Positions 12,131 to 24,900 of a stretch of DNA of 64,000 bases are shown piece after piece (the stretch's first letter is position 1; every line of letters starts with the position of its first letter). The position numbers were made by a program, and so were the translations under genes. Source of the DNA: Syngnathus acus (lineage: Eukaryota > Chordata > Actinopteri > Syngnathiformes > Syngnathidae); the NCBI RefSeq assembly GCF_901709675.1, contig NC_051089.1, forward strand, positions 4,380,476 to 4,444,475. The letters are read 5' to 3'. Under the pieces are notes generated by a model, which worked only from the letters and a program-made list of their open reading frames with translations, was not told where the DNA came from and made no database searches.

Positions 12131-13430
12131 CATGGATATTTATACTGATTGTGGCAGGTGAAAAAAGGAAAAATAAAGCTTCAAATTGAGACAAGGATAA
12201 ATGAAATGGCGGCTATGCAATGAAAAGCCTGTCTCCCAAGTTTGCGTTTCCTTGTTTTCATCATTAAAAAAAGTTTTACGACTAGCGGAAAAAGTAGCTT
12301 GTTCAAGAAATGTATGTCCAATAATAATAGTGTTAGAGTAGAAAAGAAAAAAAAAAAAAAGTAAAGGAAGTTGCATTAATTTATTGCCATTGTCAAATGA
12401 GAACCACATTTGGAATTTTTGTGATTCTGTTTAAAACAAAAATCAATAATTAATTGAATTGGATAAATTAAATTAATAACACTAAAAAAAATGTGTTTAT
12501 TGTTGTCATCCAATGAAAGGCATGTATCGGCAATTTAAAAAAAAATCACAAATTCTTATGGGGATATATCTGGAAATTTACGAGTTATTCTTTTTCTGTT
12601 TTAGAGATTTCAAAAATGGAGATAGGCAAAGATGTTCCGCAGACATTATTTTGCCTCACCTTATATGAATATTTGCAGGATTTTATATTTTCAAGCGCTT
12701 TCAACATTAAACCTGCCGCATTTTGGTGTTTCCCGGTAATTCTCTCACCCGTGGGAGCTTTGGCGGCAGCGCTGCACTTGTCAAGCGGCATGCAGAGAGT
12801 CGCTCATCATCCTCCTCCTCTCTGGGGCCTGCTTGTTGGTGTCACTTCCCATGTGCGGGCCTGCTAGTTCATGTCAGCCGCTGCAAGCAGGGGAGAGCCC
12901 GCCTGCTGTTTTACTTCATGTTTGGCTGCTCGTGACGGGCAGAGTCACCCCCCCACACCCCCTCCCCACTATAGATGTTATGACAGTTAACCACGTCGCC
13001 TTGGTAAGCGAATATGACGCAGGCGGCTTTTACGGCCGCTCTTCACAGTCTGTTAGCATGGCGTCCGGGTGACTGTTTTTTACAGCCCATAAATGGAGCG
13101 CCACGCATATTTTCTGAGCCTTTAGGAGGACAGTCGAGAGACACAAATCGCCGGGGCCTTATTGTTAAAACGACGGAGGAGCCTCTCGGACGAACGTAAA
13201 CCGGAGAAGCGCGTTCCACCGCGTGTCACGGAGAGACGAGCAAGCGTCTTCGGTGACACGCGATTCCTTCAGTTGCATAATTCAGCATCGGTTGTCATGC
13301 TACAGTCTTGCTATTGATGCTTTTCCAACCGCAAAACCAGGTTACACAAGGTACTCTTATTCAGTCCTGATCAGTCAGCACTCAACATTTGAGGGTACAC
13401 AGCTCGAGACGAACAAAATAAACAAATAAC
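12131..13430. other. Mixed spacer; possible regulatory stretch 12640-13240
   Basis: 12131-12600 is A/T-rich with an A-run near 12347-12360. 12640-13240 is more complex and GC-richer, with several overlapping short frames that look like chance. I cannot assign a function. Confidence 0.3.
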
Positions 13431-13439
13431 GATGACCTT

Positions 13440-13880
13440 AGTTCTGGATGCGGAAGTTTAATTCTCCAAAGTCTCCAGTCAGCTGCAGCACTCCATTTTC
13501 TCACTGTCCTGTTGAATAACATCGGTTTAACATTTAAGGAAGTCTGGTTAGAAATGACAACAATAAAAATAGATGCTAACATTAGCTTGTCGTGCTGCTT
13601 TCTTAGCTCTGGATGCTACGATAGCTAGCAGCAGTGCCCCAATGTATCTTTGACCCCAGTCTCCTGATTAAAACCTGACTCATTTTAACATTTGAGGAAA
13701 GAAGTAGCCGCAAATCATATGCTAACACTTTAGCCTATTACTGTGCTTTCACATTATCGTACTCAACTCTGTCCCTTCTCAACCAAAAGGTTCTATCAAA
13801 CCACAAAGATTGAAACTGCAAAATGAAGTTGGTTAGACATTGAAAAGTCTCTCCATAGCTTTGACCTCCTTAGCTACCTC
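13440..13880 (+). repeat. Diverged repeat cluster (related to 20450-20880)
   Basis: Two degenerate copies: about 13500-13620 (TCCTGTTGAATA, CATTTAAGG, AGAAATGACAA, GCTAACATTAGC, AGCTCTGGATGCT in order) and about 13650-13740 (TCTCCTGATTAAAA, AACATTTGAGGA, GCTAACAC). The same ordered modules occur reversed at 20520-20600 and 20700-20775, so this is an old unclassified family. Confidence 0.45.
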
Positions 13881-16780
13881 ATTGAAAATCAAGACGTCCT
13901 AACTGGCCAATCCCTAAAATATGATTACAAACTGATGCGACTGCTTGATTCCAGACCCCCAAAGGGCAAAATCAACAATCACCATACAGTCTTCTCCAAA
14001 AGCATGGTACAAAGCCTGGATATTATTTTCCCCACAAAACATGTAGACCAGCTGCTGTCTGCTCACAAAATAGACGCCCGCTTTGTTGGGAAACGGTGAC
14101 ATCGGCCCGTTACATTTATATTTTCTAAACAACGTGCGGACGGGCTGTACAGTGCGGCGACATCTGCGTGGCGTTTACAGCCCGGAGGAACAATGACGCC
14201 TCTTAGTCTGCAACACAACTGCTATTTGTCACTGTATGCTGATAATATTCATACGAGGAGGGGGGGGGGGATTGTATGGCCCTGGAAATGGATGTCGAAT
14301 TCATCCATCCAATCCCTCGCCAATGAGTGATGACCACTGCACGATCTCCATGTTGATCACGAAAGCTACAGGCAGGACAAGAGAGGCGGGTTTTACATGA
14401 CAGAAGTTTTTTTAACGGATAAAGAATCTTGTTATAAATGCATTCTTGGAATGTTACTGGTAAAAAGTATTTCAAAACGCGTGCTGTCTTCTCAGGGAGC
14501 AGAAAGTTCAATGCATCGTCTGCTAAGAGACAACGATTGGAGCAGACTAACACTGTGTCAACTGTGTGAGTCCCGTTCCAAAAAGCAGCTGGATGCCCCG
14601 TCCACCACACCCTGCTCGCCTTCTCTCATTGGTCAGGTGGGTACAACAAGCATCACGCTGTCATTTTCCACCAGCTCAGCGAAAAAGTCTTTTACACTGC
14701 ATTTTTTTTGTCCAACAATGTGTTCCATAGATCCACATGGCTTTGCCTTAGCTCAGCAATCTCTCCTTTCTTGTGGTCATATGGTTAATAATGGTACAGA
14801 TATTGTTCTGACTCAGAGGATAAAAAAAGGTCTGCTCCATAGCTTTGGAGGTTATTTGGAGAAGTTTTTCAAGTATTATGCAATCGTCACCATGAGGTCC
14901 AAGTAGCACCCTGTTTTGTCGCTATTGCAGCATTGTGTTGCTGCTTTATTTTGCCGAGCCATAAATAATAAATATGTAAATAAATATGACATGGCTGCAT
15001 GGTATATGAAATAGATGGATAACACTGGGAAGATATATTTTTTTTCCCACCACTGGACCATTTGCTGGATCTGGTGGGGCAGTGCCCCTAATGGGAAATG
15101 GGCCAGTGTTCAAATCAATGTGTATTTTATTTAAGTAAAAAAAATAAACATCAGAAAGGTGTTTAGTGTGCATCACATATTAGCGAACGGACATAGAGCT
15201 ATCTTAAAAAAAACAAAGGAAGAAAAATGTCACAAAAGCACATGTTCATGGCTACTTGCGTAATAGAATTCCCTTTTGTTGTCATAATGACACACCTACG
15301 TAGTTGATTGATTCATAAAAATCGCCTCTTCATAGGACTTCTCTCCTTCCATATGTCACACTTGGCAGCTGTTTCATTTTGGGGAGCCATCAGACGGCCC
15401 ACAGAGCCAACCGTTGAAAGTGCTCTAGCTGGGCCGATTCACTTGATTTAATAAACACTGTCTGCATAATGCATTGTGTTTTTATATCGAAGAAAAAACT
15501 GCGAAACAGGTTTTCTGGTTAGAATATATATTACATTTCATTCCAGTTCCTGGCTTCTGCTGTTTTAATAAAGTCAAAAGTGAGAGCAACCAGCCACAGG
15601 CAGTGAGCCGCCTGGCATGATTCACTGACACACTTTTAATCTATGCTGCATAAATTAAAAGGTAGTCTATACAGAAAGATCAATACACGGTTTGTCAATG
15701 CTTGACATCTTTATTATCATGAAGCAAAAAAAATTGGAAAACTGGAAAAATCATTAAGTGTACTGTCCACATCATTTTATGGTGGTTTTGTTAATTGTGA
15801 GTGTAATAGTTAAGTGTTATGGAGGAATACATAGTTAGAATATGAAAATAGTCAACCTATTATTAATTATCAAAATACAATTAAAATTAAAACATCAAAA
15901 TAATAATAAAAATTAAAAAATATAGTCTACTTAAAATTGAAAATTAATTAGGCAGCTTATATCTAAATTGGTTATTTAGTCAAATAATACAAATGTACAC
16001 TTTTCCTAAGAATACGATTTTACAGCACCGTTCTAATGAAGTTATTATTGTTTTTTTCCCCCGTTTCCTTCCTGCTACTGCTGCTATGCCGTGGGTGTCC
16101 TGAGAAAAGAGCCTGCATGGAGCAGACCAGTATCAACGGGCCTGATAACAAGATGGAAAGACTGAGGCCAACAGGAAGGACAACATAAAAGGATCCTTAC
16201 CAAAGTTGCCACGGTTCATCTCTTTTCACTCATTGGAAGGCATGTATGTAACGAGGCAAGTAAAAAAAAAAAAAACTGTGTGCGCAGTCTAGTCTCATAT
16301 CGTCATCATTCAAACACATACATACTGAAAAGTTGTTTGTTTGGGATGCACTTTTACTTCCTCCAAATTTGTTAGTCCAGTCAATAAACAATTCTCTCCC
16401 ACTAACCTCATCATAATTACAGTAAATATTTGTATGAAAAACACATGTAGGCCAGAAATATAAAGCAATCTAATGACAAACAGTACGGTGGTGAGTCTTC
16501 TCTTACCATGTGACCGTATTGTTGTGCCACTGCCTATAAAACGATAATTTCCCATCTTAACCAGAAAAACATATGAAGAGAGAATTTGCCGTAATCTATC
16601 CTTAACCTATGATAATTCAGGATTTTATTTAATTCCATGTCATATTAATCACAGTGCATTCTTTTCAGATTAAAAATTAAGAACAATCGTTGAGTTTCAA
16701 CATTTTACAGCATTGTTCTCTTTGAACATTGTTGTCATACCCCACATTGTTCGGATTAACGTGGAATGACACTTGAATGT
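13881..16780. other. Non-coding spacer, no gene seen
   Basis: A 169-codon plus-strand frame at 14397-14906 has no domain, signal or family likeness. Strongly AT-rich from about 14900 to 16000, including an A/T-only-like stretch near 15850-15960. G-run at 14262-14270; A-run near 16262-16274. Confidence 0.45.
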
Positions 16781-17220
16781 TATCCCGACGCAGCACATTA
16801 TTTTTGTGCTTAATTCAAATATAATTAATAATCCGAGGCCACCTTGCTGGAAAACAGACCTAATGGCTTCATCTCACAGGTGGTCACTGAGTGAATTATG
16901 GGACGGACCACGTGGATAAACACGTCCCTCCGAGTGACCCTCGCATGATGTTACTTCCGTCCATAAACACGGGGCGGCCGCGGCCATGCAAACACGCAGC
17001 TGTAATTAGTACCATGCACTATTTCCAGCGCTCTTCCAAACACGAGCCCCCCTCAGGCACCCCTACCCCACCACCGACCCAACAATCTCCTGCTGTCGCT
17101 TCCGTCTTGTGCAGATGCGAGGAGGCTCAAACAAATAGACGCATTTCCACCTCCGCATCCACTTTGCCTCGGGTTCCCTCGGCCGATAGCCACCTGTTGC
17201 TCGTCTTTAAATGATAACTG
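16780..17220. promoter_or_regulatory. Candidate conserved non-coding block G
   Basis: Includes TATAATTAATAATCC near 16819-16833, GGGCGGCCGCGGCCATG near 16972-16988 and CTGTAATTAGTACCATG near 17000. Complex, unrepeated. Enhancer role inferred. Confidence 0.35.
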
Positions 17221-17820
17221 ATGTTCGACCAAGTCTTCTTATATGGAAATAAGTCCTCCACTGACATCTTTGGTCTCCACTCCCAGGAACTGTAAATGAG
17301 TTTCCTTTCGAATAAAAGATTGAGGATATGTATTGTAGCTAGAAATGCTAAACGTTAACACGCTAATATTAGCTAAGCCCTTTGATATAATCTCCATTTT
17401 GTAGCCCCTCCCCTCAAGTCTTCTCTTGAATCAACTTGATGTGTTGTTTGGACAAATGGCAAGAAATTAAAAGAAGAAATTAAGAAAAAAAACATACGCT
17501 AACATTAGCTCACGATTAGCTTGTCGTTATAATCCACACTCCTCTTCAATAAAAATATCTATCCTTATCAACATACACATGCTGACAAGTAATTACAGGA
17601 GTTCTTCATCGCCTCAATTTTCATTGTCGGCATATCTCAAAATAATTGATGCGTTCAATCAATGTGGCCTTGTTTTCGCAGTTTCCCGTCGCAATGGAGA
17701 AAATCTCAAGGCGGCTGCTGCAACTTGTGTACTACTTGCTCCTTCTTTTTGCCTTTTAAGTAAAGGCCAGCGTTTGCAACCTCAAACGACCGAAACGGTT
17801 CCTTTTGATGAAACCTAAAT
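17221..17820. other. AT-rich spacer with GCTAAC motifs
   Basis: GCTAACATTAGCT at 17498-17510 and GCTAATATTAGCTAAG near 17360 repeat a motif seen across the window. No gene recognised. Confidence 0.35.
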
Positions 17821-18130
17821 TAAACTCTGGCAATTAGTGAAGTGAAATTAGCGGCATTTAGGAGCATCCATTTACTTAATTAAAGTTAGATGATGAGAGG
17901 GCAGCGAGTGAAGCGCAATAGATCTGGATATTGGGTGTCAGCTTGAGCGCAAAGTGGGACTCTGAAGGGGAAAAAAAGAGAAAAGGAAGCCACAAGTAAA
18001 TAAATGAAGAGCGATGACCGTGTCGCCTGGACCGGGTATCGTGTGGAGCCTCCACAAGTGACTTATGAGACACCGGGCCTCTCATTACAATGCAGGGAAA
18101 TCCAGCCCTGCTCAGCTCTGTTACTGATGC
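17820..18130. promoter_or_regulatory. Candidate conserved non-coding block H
   Basis: CTTAATTAAAGTTAGATGAT near 17875-17894, ATAGATCTGGATATTGGGTG near 17918 and the following sequence are complex and unrepeated. Enhancer role inferred, weak. Confidence 0.3.
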
Positions 18131-18639
18131 CTTAACGCATACACGGATGTACAACTGTACATGTGACGAAATACTTTTGAACCCTAAGAACCATGACTAC
18201 ATGTCCTTGTCTTTACTCTGCAGAACTATGACGCTTGGTTTTAAAGTGGTGCTTCTCAAATTGGGATCCACGCAAACTGTAGCGCTAATAATTTGAAATA
18301 AATTATTGCTACATATTGGGATGCCAATAAAATTAAGTCAAAACCAGTATGAACTTAATCTCCGAAATGCAGTGAAAGTTTTACCGTAAAAAGAACACTT
18401 GCTCTACTTAAGTTAAATACAACTGAACAGTACTTAAAATATGGACTTGAAAATTGTCCTGTAAGTAAAAAAGTATGTTGAATATAACTATGCAGTTTAA
18501 CCAACATCCAAGTACACGACTGATATCCTGGTAGTATGGAATGCTGCTGTTCAGACAGATTGGAATGCCCCATAGCAGATGTCAAATAGATGTCCCAGGA
18601 CATTCATTCAATCGCAAACATTTAGCATCCTCGCTAATG

Positions 18640-19340
18640 ATTAGCCAAAAACGAACCTGTGTCCTTTGCTCTTGTGGCGCTCCTTTCTTCCCGCTATGAA
18701 TAATGAGGGCCGAAGGGTTAGCTGCGGGTCACGCCCAGCTCCCCTCTTTTGCCGTGTTATTTATTCAGCCCAATGAGAAATTGATCACATGATTGCGTTA
18801 AGAGGCACCTGATTCGTTATAATCAGCCCGGTATTGGCAGGACTCGGGCCTCCGGGCCTGGCTATTGCATTAGTAGCGCTCGGGCAGTCATAGGTCAACC
18901 CCCCCTACACTCGCTCACGCCGTTTTACAACTACCGCCGTGACCTTTTCACCACCACCGGCAAGCGGTGTATGACAGCGACATATGACGCGGCTATATTA
19001 GCGTCCGCTTGACCGCACGACAGGGGCGACGCCTCAGGGGACCCGTGCAGGAACGATGAAGCAATGACCCTGCATTTTTATTTATTGGGAGATTAGCAGG
19101 AATTTATTGATTAGGATACTTCTGAGAATTTATTTGAAACGCCCTGTTTTTTTTTTTTGGTGTTTTTTTTCTTTTCTCAAATGAATGACAAACAGTGTAA
19201 ACGACCAGGTGCACTAAGCTATTTCCCTCCCCCCCGTGGTTACATCACGTCAGCTCATTAATCAAATGCGCCCGCCGCTCTGTTTGCACTGGGCCACTGC
19301 TGGCGTGCTTGTTGATTTAACCATAACACCTCCACACATT
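18640..19340. promoter_or_regulatory. Candidate conserved non-coding block I
   Basis: Has GTTATTTATTCAGCCCAATG near 18754, a TGATCACATGATTG stretch near 18782, TATAATCAGCCCGG near 18818 and CTCATTAATCAAATGCG near 19254. GC-richer than flanks and unrepeated except for T-runs at 19148-19170. Enhancer role inferred. Confidence 0.4.
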
Positions 19341-19463
19341 AAAATGGCCTTGGATCCCAGTTTAAACTTTAGCAAAACACCTTGATATTAAAAAAAAACA
19401 GAAAAAACTTTTTTTGCACAGGCTACTGCGCTGCAGTTAATTCTTGCATACAAAATGTATTTA

Positions 19464-19494
<31 letters not shown>

Positions 19495-20449
19495 CACTGC
19501 ATAGTGGTCAATTTAAGTGCCACTACAAAAACATTTCATAAATACGATTAGAATGAATAATATTGAGGTCTCACCTCTAAAGTTAAATTGATAATAATAA
19601 TATACTGTATATAATTCCAATTTATAAAGTATAGTGACATTTTTTTTCATTAAGTATAATGAAATTCATACAAATTATACATTATATTTACTTCTCTCTC
19701 TCTTTTTCTGGTTGTCCATGGGTGGCATCCATTTTGATTTCACTTTATGTCTCGATTTGAGTATAAGTTACCAAATATGGTTCCTTTCACTATAAATGCT
19801 TGCTGAATTGTGGCAGTTTGCGTCGTTTAATTTAATCTGCAGGTTTTTGGGCTCGTGTCAAACTAGAGCCAGTGTTCTTTTTTTTCTCGCTCTCTCTTTT
19901 TATAGGAGCGGTAATTAAAATGGGAATGACGCCTCGCCACTGCCACCCGGGAAGATTTTCCACTTCTGGTACGCCATCTCCACACGTCGCTGATGCCTTC
20001 CTTTCAGACTCTCCCCCCCCCCAGATTGCCAAGGCGGTTTACACTGCAAAACATCTGCATTGAAATGATTCCATTTCCCGGGGCTTGAATAAAATCAAGT
20101 CTCGGGCAAAACAACAACAACAGGAAGAGGGCCATTTTTACAATAGCTGTGTTTAAATATGTGGAGCCACTGGGTGCGTCGCATAGGTGGCGAGGGCTGG
20201 CGCTCAGCGGCACGCTGTTTCCACTTTCTCACACACCGGGAGGAATGTCAACGACCCGAATAACAATGTGCGTCTTTGAGGAGGACACTTTGCTTTTCTT
20301 TCTTTGTGGCCCGAGTACACGCACGCAAAATAGACTCAAATATTATTTAGATATACCAGCTATTCCTAAAAATGTTTTTGTCTTTTTGGATTTAAAGCCA
20401 CTTTAAGTAAAATGAAAGGTTGGATTTTGTACGGGAGATTGGGAACAAT
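19341..20449. other. AT-rich spacer with TAAA microsatellite
   Basis: (AAAT)n run at about 19465-19492, C-run at 20012-20021, T-rich stretches. A modest complex block near 19890-20250 carries no recognisable gene. Confidence 0.4.
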
Positions 20450-20880
20450 GAAAAATTTAGTCCTTCAGCCAAGTGGAGACTGCGGGATATAATGTTGCAG
20501 CATTCAGAGCTAACCTTAGCGTGTGCTAATTTTTTTGTCATTTCTGGCCGCATATCGTTAAATGTGACAAGTAAGCTGCAGTTCTATTCAACAGGAGAAT
20601 AAGGGCAACGAGAAAAGGGAGAAATTCGCCAATTGCAGAGTGCGGACTTTGGCGTCTAATACTGGCAGAGCCCCAAGTGAAGGTGCATCGATTTTGGGTA
20701 AGCGAACACTTTTGTCATTTGTTTGTATCCTCAAATGTTGCAGTGTGACCACAATTTTATTCAACAGGAGATTAAGGGCAGGGAGAATTGGAAGCGCTGT
20801 GTTGTATATTATTGCCATGTCCAGAATGAAGGCCCACCAAGCTGTTAGCATCCATTGGACTGTGTTTGCGCAGGGAAAAA
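20450..20880 (-). repeat. Diverged repeat cluster (related to 13440-13880)
   Basis: Two copies in minus orientation, about 175 bp apart: TATTCAACAGGAGAATAAGG near 20584 and TATTCAACAGGAGATTAAGG near 20758, each next to GTTGCAG-type and TGTCATTT-type modules. The family is not one I can name. Confidence 0.45.
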
Positions 20881-22330
20881 AAACAAATTTCTGGTCAATC
20901 ATTAGCCAATAGCAGCCTCTGTTTCACATTTGGCACTTTAACACACACTCACACACAGACATGGACACACTTTTCAGTGACAGTGACAAATACACCACTT
21001 CCCTTGTGCACTCCATGCGTGTGGATTCTTACATAAAACAGAAGTAGCAAAAGTGGCCAGTGTGACAGGTTTGATGACAGCAACTTCTACATTTCTGGTG
21101 GCTCTTGATGAATGCACAGTAGTGCTTTTTACCTCAAATACTGCTAAACATTTGTACAAGCCAGAGAGAAATTGACAAGAAGCATGTTTCCACAATAATT
21201 CCACACAAATCTTTTCTCTATGAAGCCTTCTGAGGTCCCAAAAAAAAAAAGAGTAATTTAACAATAGAACTATTCTGATGTTTTACTTTTGACTGCTACA
21301 CACTCATCACTCTTGTCGATGGCTTTTTGCAAAGCTTTTTGACTTTCACACTCTGCCGAAAAGACTTTGAAAATGTTTCCCAGCTGACACTTTGGCGCTT
21401 TGACATCTTGTGCACATGGCCGTGCAACATTCCTTATGGCTGCGATGAAGTGTTCACTTGACGGCCTCTTCAAACGTGTGGCACAACGTTAATGTTATTA
21501 ACACAGTATTGTGTCTAACAGCAACAAAAGTGTTGCTGGGAAAAATTATCAAACACAAGAAACTAAGCTAAAATGTTTCAGATGGATGATTAAAAAAATG
21601 CTTAAAAAAAACATACAGCGATTAGAGAAAAAAAAAGTCCACTGATGTGACTCATCATAAAGTGGAAAATAATCATTCATTTGTTTACATAGAGACGCCT
21701 TTGATTGCTGAGTATGAATGGAGATGTCGCTCCATACAAATAGTATGTAAAGCTCCTAAATGTGTCTTTGTTTGGACCAATGACGTGCTAAGCTATTGTT
21801 ATAGCGAGTTGCACAAACAATATCAGGAAAAATAGGCTTCATAAGTTAAAACAAAACATACCAAGTTCATAAAATGTGACTCAAATTATTGCCAGTACAA
21901 CTAATAATATTTTTCTGGTGACTACAATTCGACCCTGGACCATATTATTTTGATTTACATGCTGTTATAGCCTTTATAGCTAATAAAGATTTTATGTTTG
22001 CTACAGTGTGACCCTGTAGATTATTTATTACTATTTACTTTTTATTATTATTTGGGGTAAAGAAAAAAAATCATAATTTTAGTGTGGAATGTGTTGGACT
22101 TTTGAGCGGCTGCCCATTCAAAGCCAGTTCTTGTTAAAATAAAAAAAAATTGTAGAATGATGTTTTCATTAGGTAAAAAAAAATTATAGTCACTTTTTGT
22201 GACGATCCGGGTCAGTAAAGCTGCAATGGGCCAGTTAGTCTGGCAAAAACGGGCATCATTCCCCCCACAGAGGATTCATTTACACTCCTGAAATAAATCA
22301 ATTAAAAGTTGGCTTTCATACAGTATATAC
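20881..22330. other. AT-rich spacer, no gene seen
   Basis: A-runs near 21239-21250 and 22140-22150; no transposon or conserved-looking block identified. Confidence 0.4.
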
Positions 22331-22339
22331 TTCTTGATT

Positions 22340-22700
22340 TAAGGTGGAACTCGACACACGTGCAACACAATCCGTTGGAGTTAACCTCAGCGTTTGGCCA
22401 CGCGTTATGTCAACACGAGCGGGAGTGACTTCACAAACAAAAATGCTTACGAGCGCTCTTCCATTATGTATGATATCACGGGCAAAGTATGTAATGGAAA
22501 CGACTTTTGGTCATGGAGCTCTGCGGAGGCACATGGCCGCTTTTGTCCGGGCGGGATTATCAGGAGCGACCGCTCACAAAAGGAAATGCTTGTGGAGCTA
22601 CAGTAACAGAAGGATAAAATCAGCCATGTGATGATTGGGGTGACACATTTGTTTGGCTCTAATGAAAATAAGCCCCATTGAGGCACATTCAGTCGAAGGG
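22340..22700. promoter_or_regulatory. Candidate conserved non-coding block J
   Basis: Complex, unrepeated sequence with GGCGGGATTATCAGGAGC near 22549-22566, AGGATAAAATCAGCCATGTG near 22610 and CCATTGAGGCAC near 22676. Overlapping frames on both strands (up to 97 codons) are not coding-like. Enhancer role inferred. Confidence 0.4.
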
Positions 22701-22809
22701 CCAAACGTCCCCCCCCCCAGACACCCACCCTGCTCCACATCCTGTTTCTTTATCCTTCATGCAAGCGGCAGACAGATAGCAGCTCTTAGGATATTGTGGC
22801 AGCCAGCTC

Positions 22810-22828
22810 ATGTGTGTGTGTGTGTGTG
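22810..22828. repeat. (TG)n microsatellite
   Basis: Short pure TG run of nine to ten units in AT-rich DNA. Confidence 0.8.
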
Positions 22829-24000
22829 GCTTAATTTATCTCAAGAAATGATTACAACTCCAATCAATTAAAATATTATAGTTAGTGCACTATTAATTAG
22901 ATTTTTCTGCAATTAAATAAATGAAGGAATTAATTTAGAAATTGAGAAATACATCCATAAAATAAGCTTGTTTCCCCCGATTAACTGCGAATCCTGAAAA
23001 TTGTTCATTAAACGTACAAGCTCAAAATGGTTGCTTCAAACCAAAATGGCCGACTTCCTTTTCAATTTCGGGCATGGCTCTTTAATTGGCAAGTTTTCTG
23101 ATATATATTTATTTGGCCTCTTTCATGCATAGCTTGTAGAGTCGCTTTGTTTAGCATTGCTCAATAATTCACAATTATCTTTTGTTTCTAAGTAAGGGAA
23201 ACCGGCCCACCGTGCACAGACAGTCCATATCGGTATTCAGACCCAGCAGCATGGCAATGATAAAACTTCAGACTTGATTATAAAGCCAGAGCCTGATACA
23301 AGGGTTTGATCCCACATTGGGCGGCTGTGACTCACCACATGAACACACACACACACTCGTACAGTACACACATTCAGTCACTCCCAACACATGGTGAGAA
23401 CATCCCCGGCCGAAAAACCTGCCTGGGCGTATTAGCCAGGATGACTTCAGACTCTGTGGACGCATCCAAAAATCCAGCCAGCAAAGCTCTGGGATCAGAC
23501 GGGCTTGAGCTCACAGTTGAAATGCACACGTACAAAGTGGCAAACATGTCGGATGGGCAGCGAGCAGCTGTTGTTTCACGGCTAGCGAGGAAGCTCACGC
23601 ACCATCGGAGAGTGCAGCTGGTCTCAAACGCAGACCTCTGACTCCTCGATGATGATCTGAAACATTGCTTGCATGGGACTTCGGATTTAGTCTTTATTAA
23701 GCTCTGCGGGCACAGGAATGTTGTCGTTGAATCCCAAAAGTCAAAGCTAATGATTTATGTTTTCACTAATGTTCTGACATGACACCCCAGTCCTCTAGGT
23801 GGCAGTAGTAGAGAAGTACAACTTTGAAGTGGCGCAGTTTGTGCAATTGTCCTCAATATTATGACATTTAATCTTTTGCTGATGATATTACAAGCATGTT
23901 GTTGACAGTATTGTGTGTTGCACGTCTCTCGCTCGTCAAGGCGGAACCCACCCACTGTGTCCAAGCTCCCCACCAGTGCCACGACAGTGACAGTAATTTT
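22829..24000. other. Non-coding spacer
   Basis: AT-rich to about 23200. From 23200 to 23650 it is more complex, with a GGGTTTGATCCC stretch near 23304 that resembles a tRNA B box, but there is no convincing SINE around it. No gene recognised. Confidence 0.35.
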
Positions 24001-24036
24001 AACCCAGCCGGAGCGGGCGGTCCCCCCCGGAGGTGG

Positions 24037-24096
24037 GCCATTAAAGTTCAGGTGAGGTTAATTACAGAGCATTGTGAGGCCTGCTGCTGCGCACCG
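24037..24096 (+). repeat. Copy 1 of a duplicated ~55-bp element
   Basis: GCCATTAAAGTTCAGGTGAG plus the next 5 bases (25 bp, 24037-24061) are identical to 26028-26052. Weaker similarity continues through CCTGCTGCTGCGC. It contains an E-box CAGGTG. Confidence 0.75.
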
Positions 24097-24439
24097 GGGG
24101 AGGCGGCTGGTTTGTTGACGCCTCCGATTGACGGTTCGGACATGACGCGACACCCCCTCGACGGACTTTATGCTTGAGGAGCACCGGGCATGAGAATATA
24201 CTGAATGTCATATTTATCTTTTTTCATACCAAATCCAAATTTATACCAAATAATTATAAAACATTGATGCCATGCCCCGCCCACATTACATTTGGATTCG
24301 GGCCTGAAGCCATTTTAAATAAGCAGACAACCCGCCCACACACACACACTACAAGGTTATAGTAACGCAGGACAGGAGCTTTGAGTAGCAACAGGAAAAG
24401 AGTGCACTCCACATGTGTTTGAGTAAGGATGAGATTATA

Positions 24440-24900
24440 TTGGATTAAAGGAGGATTTTTGCAATGCAAATGAATGCACCTCCGAATCGATACTCCCTGT
24501 TCGACTCAATATACAAACTAATTAAGAGGTAATACAATCAAACCTGAATGAAATAGATTGCACGGGCCGCTCAGAAAGAAATCCAATCAAAGCTTTTTAT
24601 GTGAATAGATAAAATCTAAAGCGATCTCTCTTTGCAGGAATAATGACCTGGGCTTTGTGTCCATTTAATAAGGAAAACTTGTCTTAAGAGCCCGCGCTCA
24701 ATGTGCATATTCTAATCAATATGAACTACATAGGGGTTTATCTATGTTATCTGCTCCAGACCGCTAAGCTAATTAATGTTTTATCGAGTGTTTTAACTCA
24801 ATTGTTTCGCAAAGTCAAAGAGGTTCCGCGCTCTTTTCCGCGTGCGGTCGGAAAAGAAGCCGGACCTTAACTCCGCAGACATTTTCTTTTGGAAAGTTTC
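24440..24900. promoter_or_regulatory. Candidate conserved non-coding block K (strongest)
   Basis: About 450 bp without repeats. It holds a canonical octamer ATGCAAAT (24464-24471), TAATTA at 24519-24524 and 24770-24775, ATCAAAG (TCF/LEF type, 24586-24592) and further GATTG/TAAT homeodomain sites. The density of developmental sites makes it the best enhancer candidate downstream of sall1. Conservation was not tested. Confidence 0.48.

Noticed and set aside
14397-14906. 169-codon plus-strand open frame
   Set aside because: No recognisable family, signal, or splice structure.
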